Origin: Larus michahellis
Taxonomy: Eukaryota > Chordata > Aves > Charadriiformes > Laridae
Direction: 5' to 3'
DNA length: 64,000 nucleotides
Assembly: GCF_964199755.1 (NCBI RefSeq)
Contig: NC_133900.1
Location: 78,724,727-78,788,726, forward strand
The translations under genes and the position numbers were made by a program. Positions within the stretch are counted from its first letter, which is position 1. The number at the start of each line of letters is the position of its first letter. Positions 46,501-59,002 of the stretch are shown piece by piece. The notes beneath the pieces were generated by a model. That model was not told the DNA's origin and searched no databases. It saw only the letters and a list, made by a program, of their open reading frames with translations.

Positions 46501-49500
46501 ATTAGGCAGTTTCTGTAGGGCCCAGGCATTTTTGGGGGGTTGAAAACAAATACCCGTATATAATATTACAGTCTAGAGTAAGAAATAGATTAACTTGGTC
46601 CTGTTATTTTCTAAACATCTGCAGCCCCTTTTTCTCTGCTTTTATTTCGGGAGCAGACAGCTTTTAGGTGCTTTACTATCTTTATTTAGATGCTTTACTA
46701 TCTTTAGGACATTTTTCACAGTAGAAAATAAGTGACGACTTTGGAAAATGAAAAACTCTTTCTGAATGCTCTGAGGACAAAATTATGCCATCGTCACATT
46801 ACACATTCACAACTTACTTTTTTGAAGCCTCTTTGTACTTCTGGTTTAGTTCTCTCACCAGTAAAGAAATTTTCAGTTTAAGTTAAGTTTCTCTGACTAT
46901 GGCTATTCTGCTGTGTTCCTATCAGGATGTGTTGCCTCCAGGGTCTACACCAGCACATTAGGTTCTCCATTTTGTTGTCTAGGTTTCTTTTGTCAGTTTT
47001 CAAAAATCTAAGTTAAGTCAGAAGGGAAAAAAAAAAGCTTCCTAAGATGTGCAGTTTACTCATTAACTGTCCCACGTGACAGCTGGTGTCTCTGATACGT
47101 GGTACTTCATGTCCACCCTTCTGCTTTCTCATACCCATCTATCCAGTACTGTATTACCACTCCCCGCATCTGTTCCTTCCTCCAGAAGGAGAGGCTGCAC
47201 AAATTATTTCCCCTTTTCTCCGTTTCAGTTAAAGCTGGTCGTGCTAACACTAGTGCCAGGACACAGTATCACCAAGAAGACTCCATGAATACCTCCAGTA
47301 GGAAAATATCCCAATGGACTCCTTACAGCAAGTTTAAGACACATACCAATCTTCACCCTTTTGTCACACCTTTTTCCTGGGACTAAAGTTCCAGTGAATT
47401 CCCCAGACTCCTGCTTCTGTGTTATCTCAGAACACGTGTTTTTTAGCAAGAATGTAGTGCATCGTTAGTCCCAGCGCAGAGGGCAAACCCACTGCTATTA
47501 CAATACCCTTATTCCCTGCAGGGCTGCCAGTCCCTTGCCAAATCCCGTACTTCCTCTTCTACTTGGGACAGTCTCATTTCATTTGCTCTGACATTTCTTT
47601 TTACTTCACTTATTCCTAGCTGCGTAACAAACGTTGCCTCTCAGTTCCATTTTTCCCTTACTATCATGTATAGCTACTTAAAGAGACTACGCCTTGCATT
47701 CTCCTATTTACATAGATAAATATGAAACAGAAAATTCCTTTCCACAGGTAATTCTCAGGCTCTTCTTCAGATTCTGAGCACTCCTTTCAGCACCCTTTCC
47801 ATCAGCATAGCAGATTCCTGTTCCCAGCTGTGTCCATGTTTGAGCAATCATTTTTATGAGTTCTACCAGACAGGATTTTATTTAAACAATATATTCTTGA
47901 AAGGAAAAACAGATGCTGCAACATCGGTCTACTCCAACCAACTTTCACTTCAGATGCATTTAAGATTCACAGTGATTGTGGATCAATGACACCTGCAATG
48001 AACTGCCCAATAAATAATTGCTCTGGCCCACAGCCTGCTCCAGTGTTTCAGGGAGCAGTTTTGGCAGTAGGCCACTTCCAGGTCCGTGATGTCGCAACAG
48101 CTGTACATCAGGTTACTTACATTTCTGGGGAGGGACACATAGCCAGGTACCTAAAACCAGAACGACTTAATCCTAATCCAACTAATCCTAACTACTACCC
48201 TAATCCTCAATCCTAAATCAAAACTGAGGAGTTCTGGGGAAAAAATGAATTAAGTTTTTTTCTGTGATGGCACAACCCACAGCTATGCTGCATTTTCATA
48301 CAAGAATTCCTCAGGCTCTGGCCAGGAACATTTGCCAGCAATCATCTTATTTATTTCTAGCTTTTGGCCTTCTCCCTGCAAATTCAGCGCTCACACTTCT
48401 GTCAGAAGTCCCGAGCACGCACAATGCATCTTTTCAAACAATACAGGAACTCAAAATATGTCTTTTACTCACTGTGGCAGAAGCAGCACAGCCCTCTTCT
48501 TTACAAAAATTGAGTCACACAGCATACGGACCGACACTGTGGTTCAAAAGCCTCTAAGCTACATACACAGTTTCACCTGCCTGACCACTTCTGCTATGGG
48601 TAAAACGCTAGCCACACACCATGCCTGCATGGCTTGCTTTGATTGACGGGGTGGCTGTTTTTCAGAGCAATCAGGTTACACACAGAGTTCCCTGGAAAAG
48701 CCAACTCTTCTCTCAAGAGCACTAAAAGCTTTCTCTCTGGACTATGTCATTGTACAGTCTGTCTCCCAGGGCTTAAGCTATATGGCAAATAGCTTATCAC
48801 TCGTCATTTATATACCTTTAATTTTCTTGGAGCCATTTCCCTAATACAAGCCAAATATTCACAAGTGACACAGTTAATAAGATTTCATAACTGGGTTATT
48901 AATATGAGGGAATTTTAATATAATTGTGGAGATACTTAAAAAACTAGAATCAAAGATCAGTTCTGCTAATTACAGTTTCTTTTTGAAAATGTTTTAATGC
49001 AGAGTCTCACTACAAACATGTTGATATTGATATTCCCAGCAATTGCTTGCTTTGAAAGAATGGGTAGTTAATAGAAACTGAGAGGAAACAAAGATAACTT
49101 TCAAGCTGTTACATGGTAAGCTTGAAGAGTAAACTCAAAGTTTTGTACTACAACTAGAAATAAAATCTGTGTAAACTTTAAAATGAAGCTGTTGATACTG
49201 GTCAAAAGGTCAAACTTTTGATCAGTTTACGTGACCATCTGATACCGTTACATTTCGGTTAACAGTATTTCCTGAAATACAATAATCAGATAAGGATCAG
49301 ATAAAATCCCAGCTACTGGGGGGTCTTTCGTACCTCTGAAAACTGAGGGGAAAATTCTCATTTGATAATTTCATTTTACTTTCTTTTTTCATTCAGCGTA
49401 GACCTTGCTTTTATTTAACTTCTCAACATTCTGTTATAACTTAAAATACAAAATCTTAGGGAGCAGCTGGAATGATAGGAAAGGTCTCCAAGGATTTGTC

Positions 49501-50480
49501 CGTGTAAGAAAGTTACAAGCACAACTGTCCCAAAATAGTTGCAGAAAGCAGCTCCCCAGAGGGGGCATTTTGATTTCTCATTTAGTATCTCAACAGAAAA
49601 AGCTGAAGTGGGAAGAAAAAGCACTCATTCCAAAACAGGTATTCATACAAGGAACTAGTGAGTGTGCCTACTCCCATAAAACAGGTATTAAGTAAACAGT
49701 AGGTTTAAAATGTATAAAACAAATAAATTCTTCTGCCTTAGAGGGAGAAGCCCTGTGGCACAAACTCTCCATACACAGCTGGATAGAGCGGGGTACGGAA
49801 AGGTTAAAAATGCCAGAGAAAGGTATGGATTTTTGTTTGTTTTTCTAGAAACAAATGAGTGTCTAAAAGTCCCTCTGTTACATCATGAAAATGCCCAGCC
49901 TATGGAGATTTTCTTCTTTTAGTTCCACAAAATTCGTATGGGCTACATCTATATTTTTCTAAATTCTTTGAAAAATAAATACTTTCATCGCTAACCTCAG
50001 CTAGCCTTCCCTAACCAGCTATAATTTGTTCTCATGCTGAAAAGTCAATAAAGGATTTAAACAATTATGATGTACTTAAAAGTCGTCGTGCTTCTTCCTC
50101 GAGACCAACTGCCTATGAAATTAGACCAATATAAACTGCCGTTACTGACTAGACTTTATTAGTCTGCTCTTGTGCTCTTTTTAGACACACCATAATCTTG
50201 CATGAGTTTACAGTTTTGTACTATGTGTGCAGTTCAAATTGACAGCTAGGAGAAGCTCCATAGAGACAATTCAAATTATTACCATAAAAATCCTCAACAT
50301 TCTTACCAAGTAATCTTTATGATGCAGATTACAGAAGCTGTGGAGAGAGTGAGCAATTGTTCTGACTGAGGTAGTTCCTATGGAGATGCTGTTACTGAAA
50401 ACCTGGTTGGTAATCAGAGCAGACAGGGGTAATCATATTTTATACAAGATACTAGGAATGCATATTATACTATAACCTTA
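46501..50480. other. Intergenic between ASAH1 and FRG1, no gene recognised
   Basis: AT-rich DNA. It holds a small direct duplication (GCTTTACTATCTTTA, twice, about 46669-46704) and a degenerate CCTAA-like tract at about 48167-48215. The short ORFs show no family similarity or splice-linked pattern. Confidence 0.4.
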
Positions 50481-51230
50481 AAAAAAGTCCCTGCTGTTTT
50501 ATTAAACAAAGTCCATGCCGTAGAGAAACAAGCAAGTTTGCAAAATCGGTTTTTCCCTCTTGTAAAATAAACGGCCTGCTAACACAAAAGAGCCATCCCG
50601 TCTTCTTATGAAGCATGTGTAATAGGGTTCTTGTAACTTGTCGACACTTTTTCCAGCATATGGATTATGCCATTTATCAGCGTGAACAGTGGGTCTGTTT
50701 TGAACATTGTTTTATGAAGCCTAAATATTCTGTCCCAGTCCTCACCTGATGCAGCGTAGAATGGCTCCACAGATGTCCTACTCGGGATCTGGTTGAATGT
50801 GTTCCAAGACATGTATTCTCAATTATTTCTTCTTGTTCAATATGGTTACATATTTCTTAATGGTTCAATGTGCTAATCATATTTTACTTTTGAATTTCAT
50901 AGTTGTTCTCTTCTGCCCTTACTGTTTTCTACGCTGTCTCTAAGTTCAGGTTCCTTTCATCAACCTTGGAAGATTCAGTGGGTCTATTTCTTTTTTGTTA
51001 AATCATTATCTCACTATTTCAATGGCATGTAGTTTCAGAGTAAACTTAATAGTATTCATTACTGAAAGATGACATTAGTTTGATGCTTAATTGTAGGCAA
51101 TCCTTTAAAAAGAACATAATAAAAACATCAGCAAAACGCCTTCAATAAAAAATAATTATAAAACATTTTACTCATGTTTTCAGTTTAACCCTGTCATCAA
51201 AGATGCAGAAGAAAGTGGACCAGCTGGTTG
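50480..51230 (-). other. FRG1: Presumed FRG1 3' UTR
   Basis: The first AATAAA after the FRG1 stop on the - strand is at 50503-50498, so a 3' UTR of about 750 bases is expected. A 68-codon open frame (50812-50606) within it is judged to be chance. The end point is inferred. Confidence 0.45.
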
Positions 51231-54200
51231 TCACTTGCAGTATCTATCTGCTTTCACTTTTGCTCTCCTATATGGAAAGAATAACAAAACAAGATTTAGA
51301 TTAAGACCAAATACGATTACACCTGGGTGTTTTATCCGCCTCAAAGCGTTAAGGAAGCATTGAAAGCATTTTTTCCTTAAACTTTACAGCACATATAAAA
51401 GCCTAACACCACTTTGGATTTGTTAATTAACTTTGTTTTCTTAGGGAGCTAGAACTGCAATGTCTAAAGTTAACCTTAGGTTTCCCTTCACATCGTCATG
51501 AATTGCATTTTGCCCACTCTGAGGAATGGAATTCAGATTCAGTGTGATCTGAAACTGACACTCAAGCTGTGATGGCCCAGGAGTGTTCTCACATCACTTG
51601 CGATTATCAGAAACAGTATTCTGCACTCCACATGCTGAATTAATGCACATACTTATACTGATACAAAATGTTTTAAAAATTTGAGACAGTTTCTATAGTC
51701 ACAGCTGAGAGGAAAAAATTAATTTATTCCCACTAGGTAACACGAAGACTGTTCTTAATAAATGCTATTTCTCTTTAAAATGCAGCTTTCCCCTCTCCAA
51801 AATGTTCTAGTGCCATAGGTATTGAAAGTTAAAAATTAGCTTAATTTTTGTGATGAAAAAGATTAATCCCTCAACTCCTCTGTACTAAACAAACTGAATA
51901 ACCTAGTTGAAGATTTCCAAAAGAATTCATTTCTGAGTAAATGCAAGCCTGCAAACTTCAGCTACAGAACTGAAAATTCAGAAAGAAAAAAAAAAAGCCA
52001 ACCCCAGATCTCAGGCAGAACACTGACCAAAGATGAAATGTTCAACACGCCACTGCCCTGAAATCTAGCTTTCTTCTGTATCTCAGGTTTACTGTAATTC
52101 CATTTGCCAGTAATTTTTAAATCACTACATTATTTCTTGTACTTTGAAGTACCTGTCGAGCAGCATTTCATGAAAAGTGCCTTCTTTCCTGGCTTTTCTG
52201 AGGGCTTTTGTATCTTCTTTGCTTATTTTAAGCTTTTTGTCTTGAAAACTTTGGAATTTCTTTCTGTAAGGGGGGAAAAATATGTTACAAAGTGTAACTT
52301 CTTTGAAGTTTTTGTGTTTCGATAAAACAGCAGCTGTGATAAGAATATAAGAATCTTAACTTCTATTATGCAGTAGACAACTAGCCTAATAAAATCCAGC
52401 AAACCATCACAGTATCCAACACTGCACTAATACTTCTGTAGGTGAAAATGACTCAGGTTTTTTTTTTTGACAGTTTAAGTGGGAATGAGCCCTACACAAA
52501 TGGCATGATGTGGTTAGAAGTTCTGAAGAGACCTACGAACGTAACAAGTCAGGGAGCAAAACTGCACTGGGTGTAGGTGCAAAGTGCTGGTAGTGGGGGA
52601 GCTGCAGGGCTGGGCTCTGTGGGAAGAGGCCAGGGGCTGCCCCAGCTGGGCATAACTGGCTCCACAACAGACCCGCCGCAGGACACGGCCAAGCCCATCA
52701 CCAAAGCTGGCGGCACCTCTATGAAAACATATGGAAGAAAGGGCAAAATGCCACACAGGCAGACGAGAAGAGGGAAAAAAAAAGTGCAAAATGGCAGCAT
52801 GAACATCAAAGGACAGAGAAGGAGGAGGTGCTTCAGGAGCTGGAGCAGATATTCACCTCCAGCCCACGGAGGGGACCATGCCAGAGCAGGGGAAAAGCGA
52901 AAGAAAGGAGGGGCAGAGAAAAACCACTATGAAAACCCCACCCATTGCTACCCCCCCGCCCCCCCAGGAGTGAAGCTGAGCTTGGGAGATGGAGGAAGGA
53001 AAGGTGGGGTGGTATTTTTAAGTTTTGTCTTTGTTTCTCACTAACCAAAGCTACTTTAATGGGCAATAAATGTAATTAGTTTTTCACAAGTTGAGTCTGT
53101 TTTGCCTGTGACAGTAACTGGTGCGCAATCTCTGTCTTTATCTGGTTTTTATAGGTTTTTCATCCTATTTTCTCCCCTTGTCCTGCTGAGGGGAAAGGGA
53201 GTGAAAGGCTGGGTGGGAGTTTGGCCCTTCCACCAAAGGCAGCCCCAAAAAGAAGAAAAAAGATACTCGAGCCTGTTAACAGCTCTAAACTACATACACA
53301 TAATTGATTTCACACTGTTTAACGTTTCCTTTGTCTTCTTGTGGAACATCGTCTTTCTGCTTCGGTTCTCTTTCAGCGCAAGTGCGAATCTAGTCATTGA
53401 GAGGAAGAAAAACAAAACACAAACCACCTATTTTTCTAAAACCAGAAGTTACAGGTTAAATTTGACAATGTATACAGAATGAGAGTCACAGTGACTTTTT
53501 AAGTTCACAGTTTTCAAATTGGTTAATGCGCAACTGGAGACAACTGCAATAAAAGCAAGACCTGTCTGAAGTAGGGGAAATATTAAGTGTAATCCCTGAT
53601 ACTACTGTAAGACCTAATTGCCTTCATCTCAAAGAAGCACCTTTACAGTTCTTATTTTTAGCAGGGGTAAAATGCCTTTTTCAGAGACTGAGTTAAAAAA
53701 TATTATTGCTCTGACTAGTAGACACCTGTCTCTGTTTGGAGGCACACAGGTATTTTTCACATTCAGATCAAGTCAAGACAGTCTTTTTACATTCTCCAAC
53801 TTAAAAGATCTCCCCTTCTGCATCGTTCTGCCAAACCCTTCTCCATCCCTGCTTCAGCCATAGTTCATCTCTCCTGTACCAAGCTGTTCAGAACTATCTG
53901 GAACATCACATAGACTGTCTTGCCCTCCAGCGTCTTGCCCTTTTGTGGCAAAATATCTTCCTCTCTCTACTAGAAGTATCTCAGTTTATGCAGCCCTGGA
54001 GCTCATTTGCCTTTCTTGTGGCCAAATCCCTTGACAGCTTATAGAAAGCTGTTATAACCGTATTAACAGTAAGTAAGCTGTAGCACACAGACACCTGGTT
54101 GTTTGCATATCCATGCCACTCCTGTATTAATTCTAGAAGTTAAAGATTACCTTTATCATTTCTTCTTCCCCTGCAGTTTTGCTTTTGGCTTCTATGTCTC

Positions 54201-57200
54201 CCTCTTCATTACATCTAATGAAACGGCTATTTGCTGCTAGTAATGCCATTTTCTTCTGCAGAAATAATATCACATATTGTTAATATAAAGATTTTGTCTG
54301 TAATCCTTGATTCATAAGATTTATCCTCTACAATACACTAAAGAGCTCTGTAAATGCGTTTTATTCTTTTATATATGGACACTTCAATAGCTAGCCAGCA
54401 GACTTCCTGGCTCCTTCACTCTTAAGATGCTTATAGCTGCCAAAATGCACTAACTTGAAGTATTTTAAGAACTTTCAATTATAGTAAGTGCATTGCAGTT
54501 GGGAAAACAGGAGATTAAGAGTTACAATATGGAAGAGACTGCAAAAGGCTTTTACTCCACAGACAAAAAGCCATCAATATAGATTAATTCAAAATACAGT
54601 CAAATGCTAGGATGCTATTCCAAGCAGCTTACATCTTGGAAGACGGGTTCCCATTGCTCTCTTGATCCTATTGCATCTGAACGTCCAACAACAAGTCCAT
54701 CTGAATTTATACCGAGGTATTTGCCATAACCAGACTTCAGAGCAATCCTCAAAGAAAAGGCAGTAAAACAACAAAGAATGTTTTCAATTCAAGCAATTCA
54801 CAATATCCATTATTAGTAGACAGCACAAACACATTATTAGCAGACAATGTATTTCAAGAGAATTAATATTAAAACATGTATTCACACCAGAAACAAAAAT
54901 AACAAGTATCAAAACTTGTAACATTGTTACTCTAATTACCTTGTATCAGACAACTTCACTGCTGTAAATTGTTCAGGAGGACTAGGGCCTTCATCATCTG
55001 AGGAATGAGTTTTCCATTAGTTAGGTATGAAGTATGAAACATACAGTATTTTAGCCTATTAATACTTTGTTTCAAAGCAGTTGAATTAAACACTGGGAAC
55101 TGCTAAATACTAAGGAAATCTGCAATACTATTTCTTTAAAAATTCCTTTTTTGAATGTTCACTTTTAAAGAAAATCAATGCAGGTGCTTATTTTATGTTC
55201 ATATATTTAGAGTGCTTAAAACAAGACACAAAATAAAGACAATCATTGTGTAAAGAAATTTACAGGTGAGAAGGTTTTGTAATTCTCCAGGTGGCTTTGA
55301 AAACCTTAATCTCCTTGTAATGTTATTTTTTCCATAACAAAATGTATCACAGTTCAGCTCTGGTAACACAACTCAGTATCCTAAAAGCTACTAGCCTTTC
55401 CATCCCTTACATCCAAAATGAGATAATATTGTCATTGTTGCTTTGATCTCACCCTGGAGGTGAAACACACCATCAGGGCTCTGGGAGAGACCGTGTCTAA
55501 CTGATGGCTCTCAAATTCAAAGTAAGGACAAGTTAATTATCCCACCGCATTAGCACCTCACTTGTGTGGCAACAAAACAAGGATATTAAGATGAGGATGC
55601 AGCAATAAGCCTTGAAACTCATCTGCCTTGAGTTTCACTCTTCAACTGATACTATAAAGATTTTATAGGATTTAATAAAAGTTATACTCCTTTTTATCCA
55701 GTAAATGGTATGGCTTTAACAGGTGATCATCTCCAATGCAGTTCAATTTATTGTACACATAAAAAAGAAAGAAACTAGATAAGTGAAACTGATTGGTAGT
55801 CATTAGGTTTAAGTCATCTGCATGCTATGGCTAGGATTATTGCATTATTTATAATAAACTCTTCTTCTAGCTGTAAAACTGCTTGCCTTTAAATGAGGCT
55901 ACTTTTATGCCTTTCATTACTAAAACTGCTTATTTCCAAATTTGCTGGAACAAACCTTTATGTGGTGCTCCAAGTGTAAACAAGCCATTGTCGAGGGCAT
56001 GGATGTAAGCTCCTTTATCCATTTCTATAGCGATAGTTCCTGTAATTTCACCGAAATTACTGACAGCCCACCAGTTTCCTAAAATACAAAACCATGACAG
56101 TAAATAGAGTAATTACAACTTCCGATTACAGTAGTTCAAGAGATGATATTTCTGTGTCTTCTCCGAGATTTGAAATTCTAAAGATGCAATTGCTATCTCA
56201 AGACCTTTGTGCATTATTTTATAGTAAAAAGCCAAATTAATGGTGTTGCCACTGAATCAGAAAGTCCTGCTGTTCTACCCACCCTGTCATCTCTAGTCAC
56301 AGGCTCCTGCGCATCATCCCTTCGTTGTGTTAGTCCACAGAGCCAGTTGATCCATTCAGCTGATCCAGCAAAGATAACACCTTGCAAGGAAGGTTTTGGT
56401 TTTTTTTCTCTGAACCAGCTTCCTGCAGTTTTGGAGTCATTTTATTAGATTCTCCAACACAACAGAGACAGATGATCTATCTCACCTTGCTGTAGCATTA
56501 CTTTGTGTGAGCTGTAATCCTAAAGCCAATCTGTCTCTTTGAATGTTTGGGGCCCACAGAATTCTATCAAAGTTTAAGGTAGCCCCACCCAGATGCATTA
56601 ATTAGAATTATGATGTTTATGTTTTTTAAACAGTAAAATTTTTTCCTGGTATATTGCCTTACAAATATTATCTACCTGATTAGGACAATAGCTATTCTTA
56701 ATTAATCTGAATATGATGGGTTTTTTCCACATGGTAAATTTGGCAAGTCAATCTGCCTTGAGAAGAAATGATCTTCCTCTATCTTTATGCAAAATACAGA
56801 GCTAACTGTCTTGTCCTATACAGTCAGGGCTCGCAGATCAATGTATGAATTTTCCAAATCTCTCCCACTTTTCTGAAATCTGGCTAAACTAAAGAACATA
56901 AAATATCTCTAACATTCATCTCTGGTACGACGTAACAGCCTATTTTCTCATATATCGTAATTTGTTTTAACACAGGAACAAGGATGACTTCCCCTTGCAC
57001 TACTTTAGCTTATGCCTATATACACATAATAGAAAGTGACATTTATCTGGTAATGTGCACTGTGCTACAATATACATCTGCATCTCTCCTAACTTTGTGG
57101 TTATTTTTTAGCTGTTTTTGTTTGTGAAGTGAACTGTGATCAATCAAGGACATGACAGCACTGAAGGGCAAAAGTCTGTCAAGTTACCACTCAGGACAAT

Positions 57201-58152
57201 AGATACTTCGATCCTTCTATTTTATGAAAGAGGAAACAGTAAAGTTCTGTTTTGTTACTGGTTAACGTTTGTGTCTTCAGTTTCAATTAACAGCAGCGAA
57301 TTTATAATGTGAACACATCACAGCAGTCAAGCAACTATGTCAAGTGAAAAACAAATAAACAAGCTAACCAAGACTCTTCATTTTGAAAGGCACAAAGGTT
57401 TGAGTGAACTAAAGAACCCAGTCAGAGAGTAACTAGTTGCAGAGTAAGAACAGAACACGCAGGTGATCCAAACACTAACTTTCAAAGCGATAGTAACAGA
57501 AGATGCAAGTTATTTACATAGAAATGCAGTCACTAAATAACAACGTGACAGTGCTAAAAAGCCTCTCCTCCTGAAGCAAACAGCACTTGGGGAAATTAAA
57601 AAAAAAAAAAAAAAAAAAAAGAGATAGCCAACCTGATAAGTACCTTGAGATTACATAAAAACATACTTTAGCTAAAAAGGTAAGTGGAAAATCCACCCCA
57701 TTGGTGTCAGAAGTTCCATTTGGAGTCTAGGAAGATTCCAACATACAAATAACACGCTGTGAGAAATAGTTATAAACCTCTACAAGGCCCACATTTAGCC
57801 TACAAAGTCCTACCGCAATCTCTTCAGCTTCTGCTATCCCCTAGAGTTTCCACACTCTCCTCACCAACAATATCAAGCTGCTCTGCCGCATCCTCTTCCC
57901 TTTTCCTTTTCTTCTCCTTGTGCTTTTTCTTGCTGCGAAGGGAGATGCAAAGGAATAAGAAGGTACCTCAGGCCCGGCGCCTCCACAGCGAGCCCTCACA
58001 CACGGCCTCGCCCCGCAGCCCCGGGCTACCAGAGCCCAGCTAGAGCCCCAGGCACCGAGGTGAGAGAAGGGGGGACAACCCGCTCCTCACCTTTTCTCTT
58101 TCGCCCCTTTGAGGACGAGCTTGGTGGATTTCACGCAGGAATACTCGGCCAT
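51231..58152 (-). CDS. FRG1: FRG1 protein (FSHD region gene 1), complete
   Basis: Nuclear and nucleolar protein linked to RNA processing and F-actin bundling, with a fascin-like beta-trefoil. Nine exons join in phase: 58152-58091, 57932-57865, 56078-55956, 54997-54940, 54747-54633, 54255-54151, 53389-53298, 52263-52153 and 51267-51231. They give 256 residues (human: 258) and TGA at 51233-51231. The N-terminus [20 protein letters not shown] is followed by the basic nuclear localisation run [11 protein letters not shown] (residues 22-32). The trefoil, about residues 45-165, shows [57 protein letters not shown] and [20 protein letters not shown]. The C-terminal domain has [15 protein letters not shown] and ends [10 protein letters not shown]. 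The last coding exon is only 12 codons. Intron 7 holds an LTR. The start ATG has G at -3 and +4 and lies in a CpG island. Confidence 0.97.
52545..53260 (+). mobile_element. Solo LTR of an avian endogenous retrovirus, in FRG1 intron 7
   Basis: The left part (GAGCAAAACTGCACTGGGTG, GGGCTGCCCCAGCTGGGCAT, CCCATCACCAAAGCTGGCGG) and right part (GCAATAAATGTAATTAGTTT, AAGTTGAGTCTGTTTTGCCT, GTGACAGTAACTGGTG) follow in order the pattern of an LTR family widespread in neoavian genomes. AATAAA within it is the usual LTR poly(A) signal position. No internal region remains. It is a diverged fossil, antisense to FRG1. End points are approximate; the family name is not certain. Confidence 0.8.
57598..57620 (+). 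repeat. Poly(A) tract in FRG1 intron 2
   Basis: An uninterrupted run of about 23 A (poly-T on the gene strand), within intron 2 of FRG1 and well away from splice sites. Confidence 0.85.
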
Positions 58153-58330
58153 GTCGGGCTGTGGCGACCGCGCAGGGACGGCAGCCGCGGAGGGACAAGC
58201 TTCCTCCCCCCACCGTCTCTCCGGCCTTCGCCGGGCGCATGCGCAGCGCCACAGCGGCTGCCTCACCGTCCCTCATGGCACTCCGCGGGGGCTGCGCACG
58301 GAATTTGAGGGTAAAACTAAAACAATACAA
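57950..58330 (-). promoter_or_regulatory. FRG1: CpG island and promoter of FRG1
   Basis: High CpG density surrounds the FRG1 start codon at 58152 (GCCCGGCGCCTCC to the left; GACCGCGCAGGGACGGCAGC and CGCCGGGCGCATGCGCAGCG to the right). GCGCATGCGCA at about 58235-58245 matches the NRF1 palindromic site (GCGCATGCGC), typical of housekeeping CpG-island promoters. Transcription probably starts a short way right of 58152. Confidence 0.8.
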
Positions 58331-58883
58331 GTTTAAAATTACGTGTCCCCCTGCGCCTTCCCCTTCTAAGGCTGGCTTGGCTCCGCTGGTTGCTGTAGCG
58401 CTTTGCAGACCTCGAGCACTAAGGAATGATGAGCCTGCGGATCTCTCTCCGGCATGCAGTAGCAATCTGTCCGTGTGTGTCATTTAAAAGCAGATCTAAT
58501 GGACGCAGAGCAGAGCCCGTGGAGCTGTGTCCGCCGCCACGGGCACCAGGCCTTGCACCAGGCCAGCCTGAGGCAGGAACAACAGCTTCGAGGGAGGCCC
58601 ATGAAGGCAGGTTGGGGAAATGAAGTTCATAAGTCAACCCAGTGCACCAAACTGGGGGCAAAATGACATTTATATTAGTTTTTCCCATCCTGGCAGCCAC
58701 TTGGCATTCCATGGAGTAAAATTTACCTCAGGATTTCCTCTAGGTGTATAACCGCCTTTCTCTGATGCAGTTAACTTACCACCCTCTCAATAAGTACTGC
58801 TCCTCCTTCTCTGGGGAATGGCTTTCCTAGCACGTTAGACTCCCAATTAGAGCAGTAATTTGTAATTTATGTTTAGTCTTGGA

Positions 58884-59002
58884 ATCGTAGAATCCAATAT
58901 GTTATAAGGGACCTTTAAGATCAAGTCCAACCTCTTTTTCTCCAGGCCGAACAACCCCAGCTCCCTCAGCCGTTCCTCACAAGACTTGTGCTCTAGTCCC
59001 TT
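58884..59002 (-). mobile_element. CR1 LINE 3' fragment, internally deleted
   Basis: The + strand reads ATCGTAGAATCCAATATGTT, GGGACCTTTAAGATCAAGTC, then directly TTTCTCCAGGCCGAACAACC and CAGCTCCCTCAGCCGTTCCT. Both are CR1 complement pieces that are normally further apart, so the copy is on the - strand with an internal gap. Confidence 0.85.

Noticed and set aside
50606-50812. 68-codon open frame on the - strand downstream of FRG1
   Set aside because: It reads like protein at first glance but has no splice partners or known family, and probably lies in the FRG1 3' UTR.
52577-53482. Two + strand frames of 155 and 126 codons
   Set aside because: They fall in the fossil LTR and on the antisense of FRG1 exon 7, not in a gene of their own.
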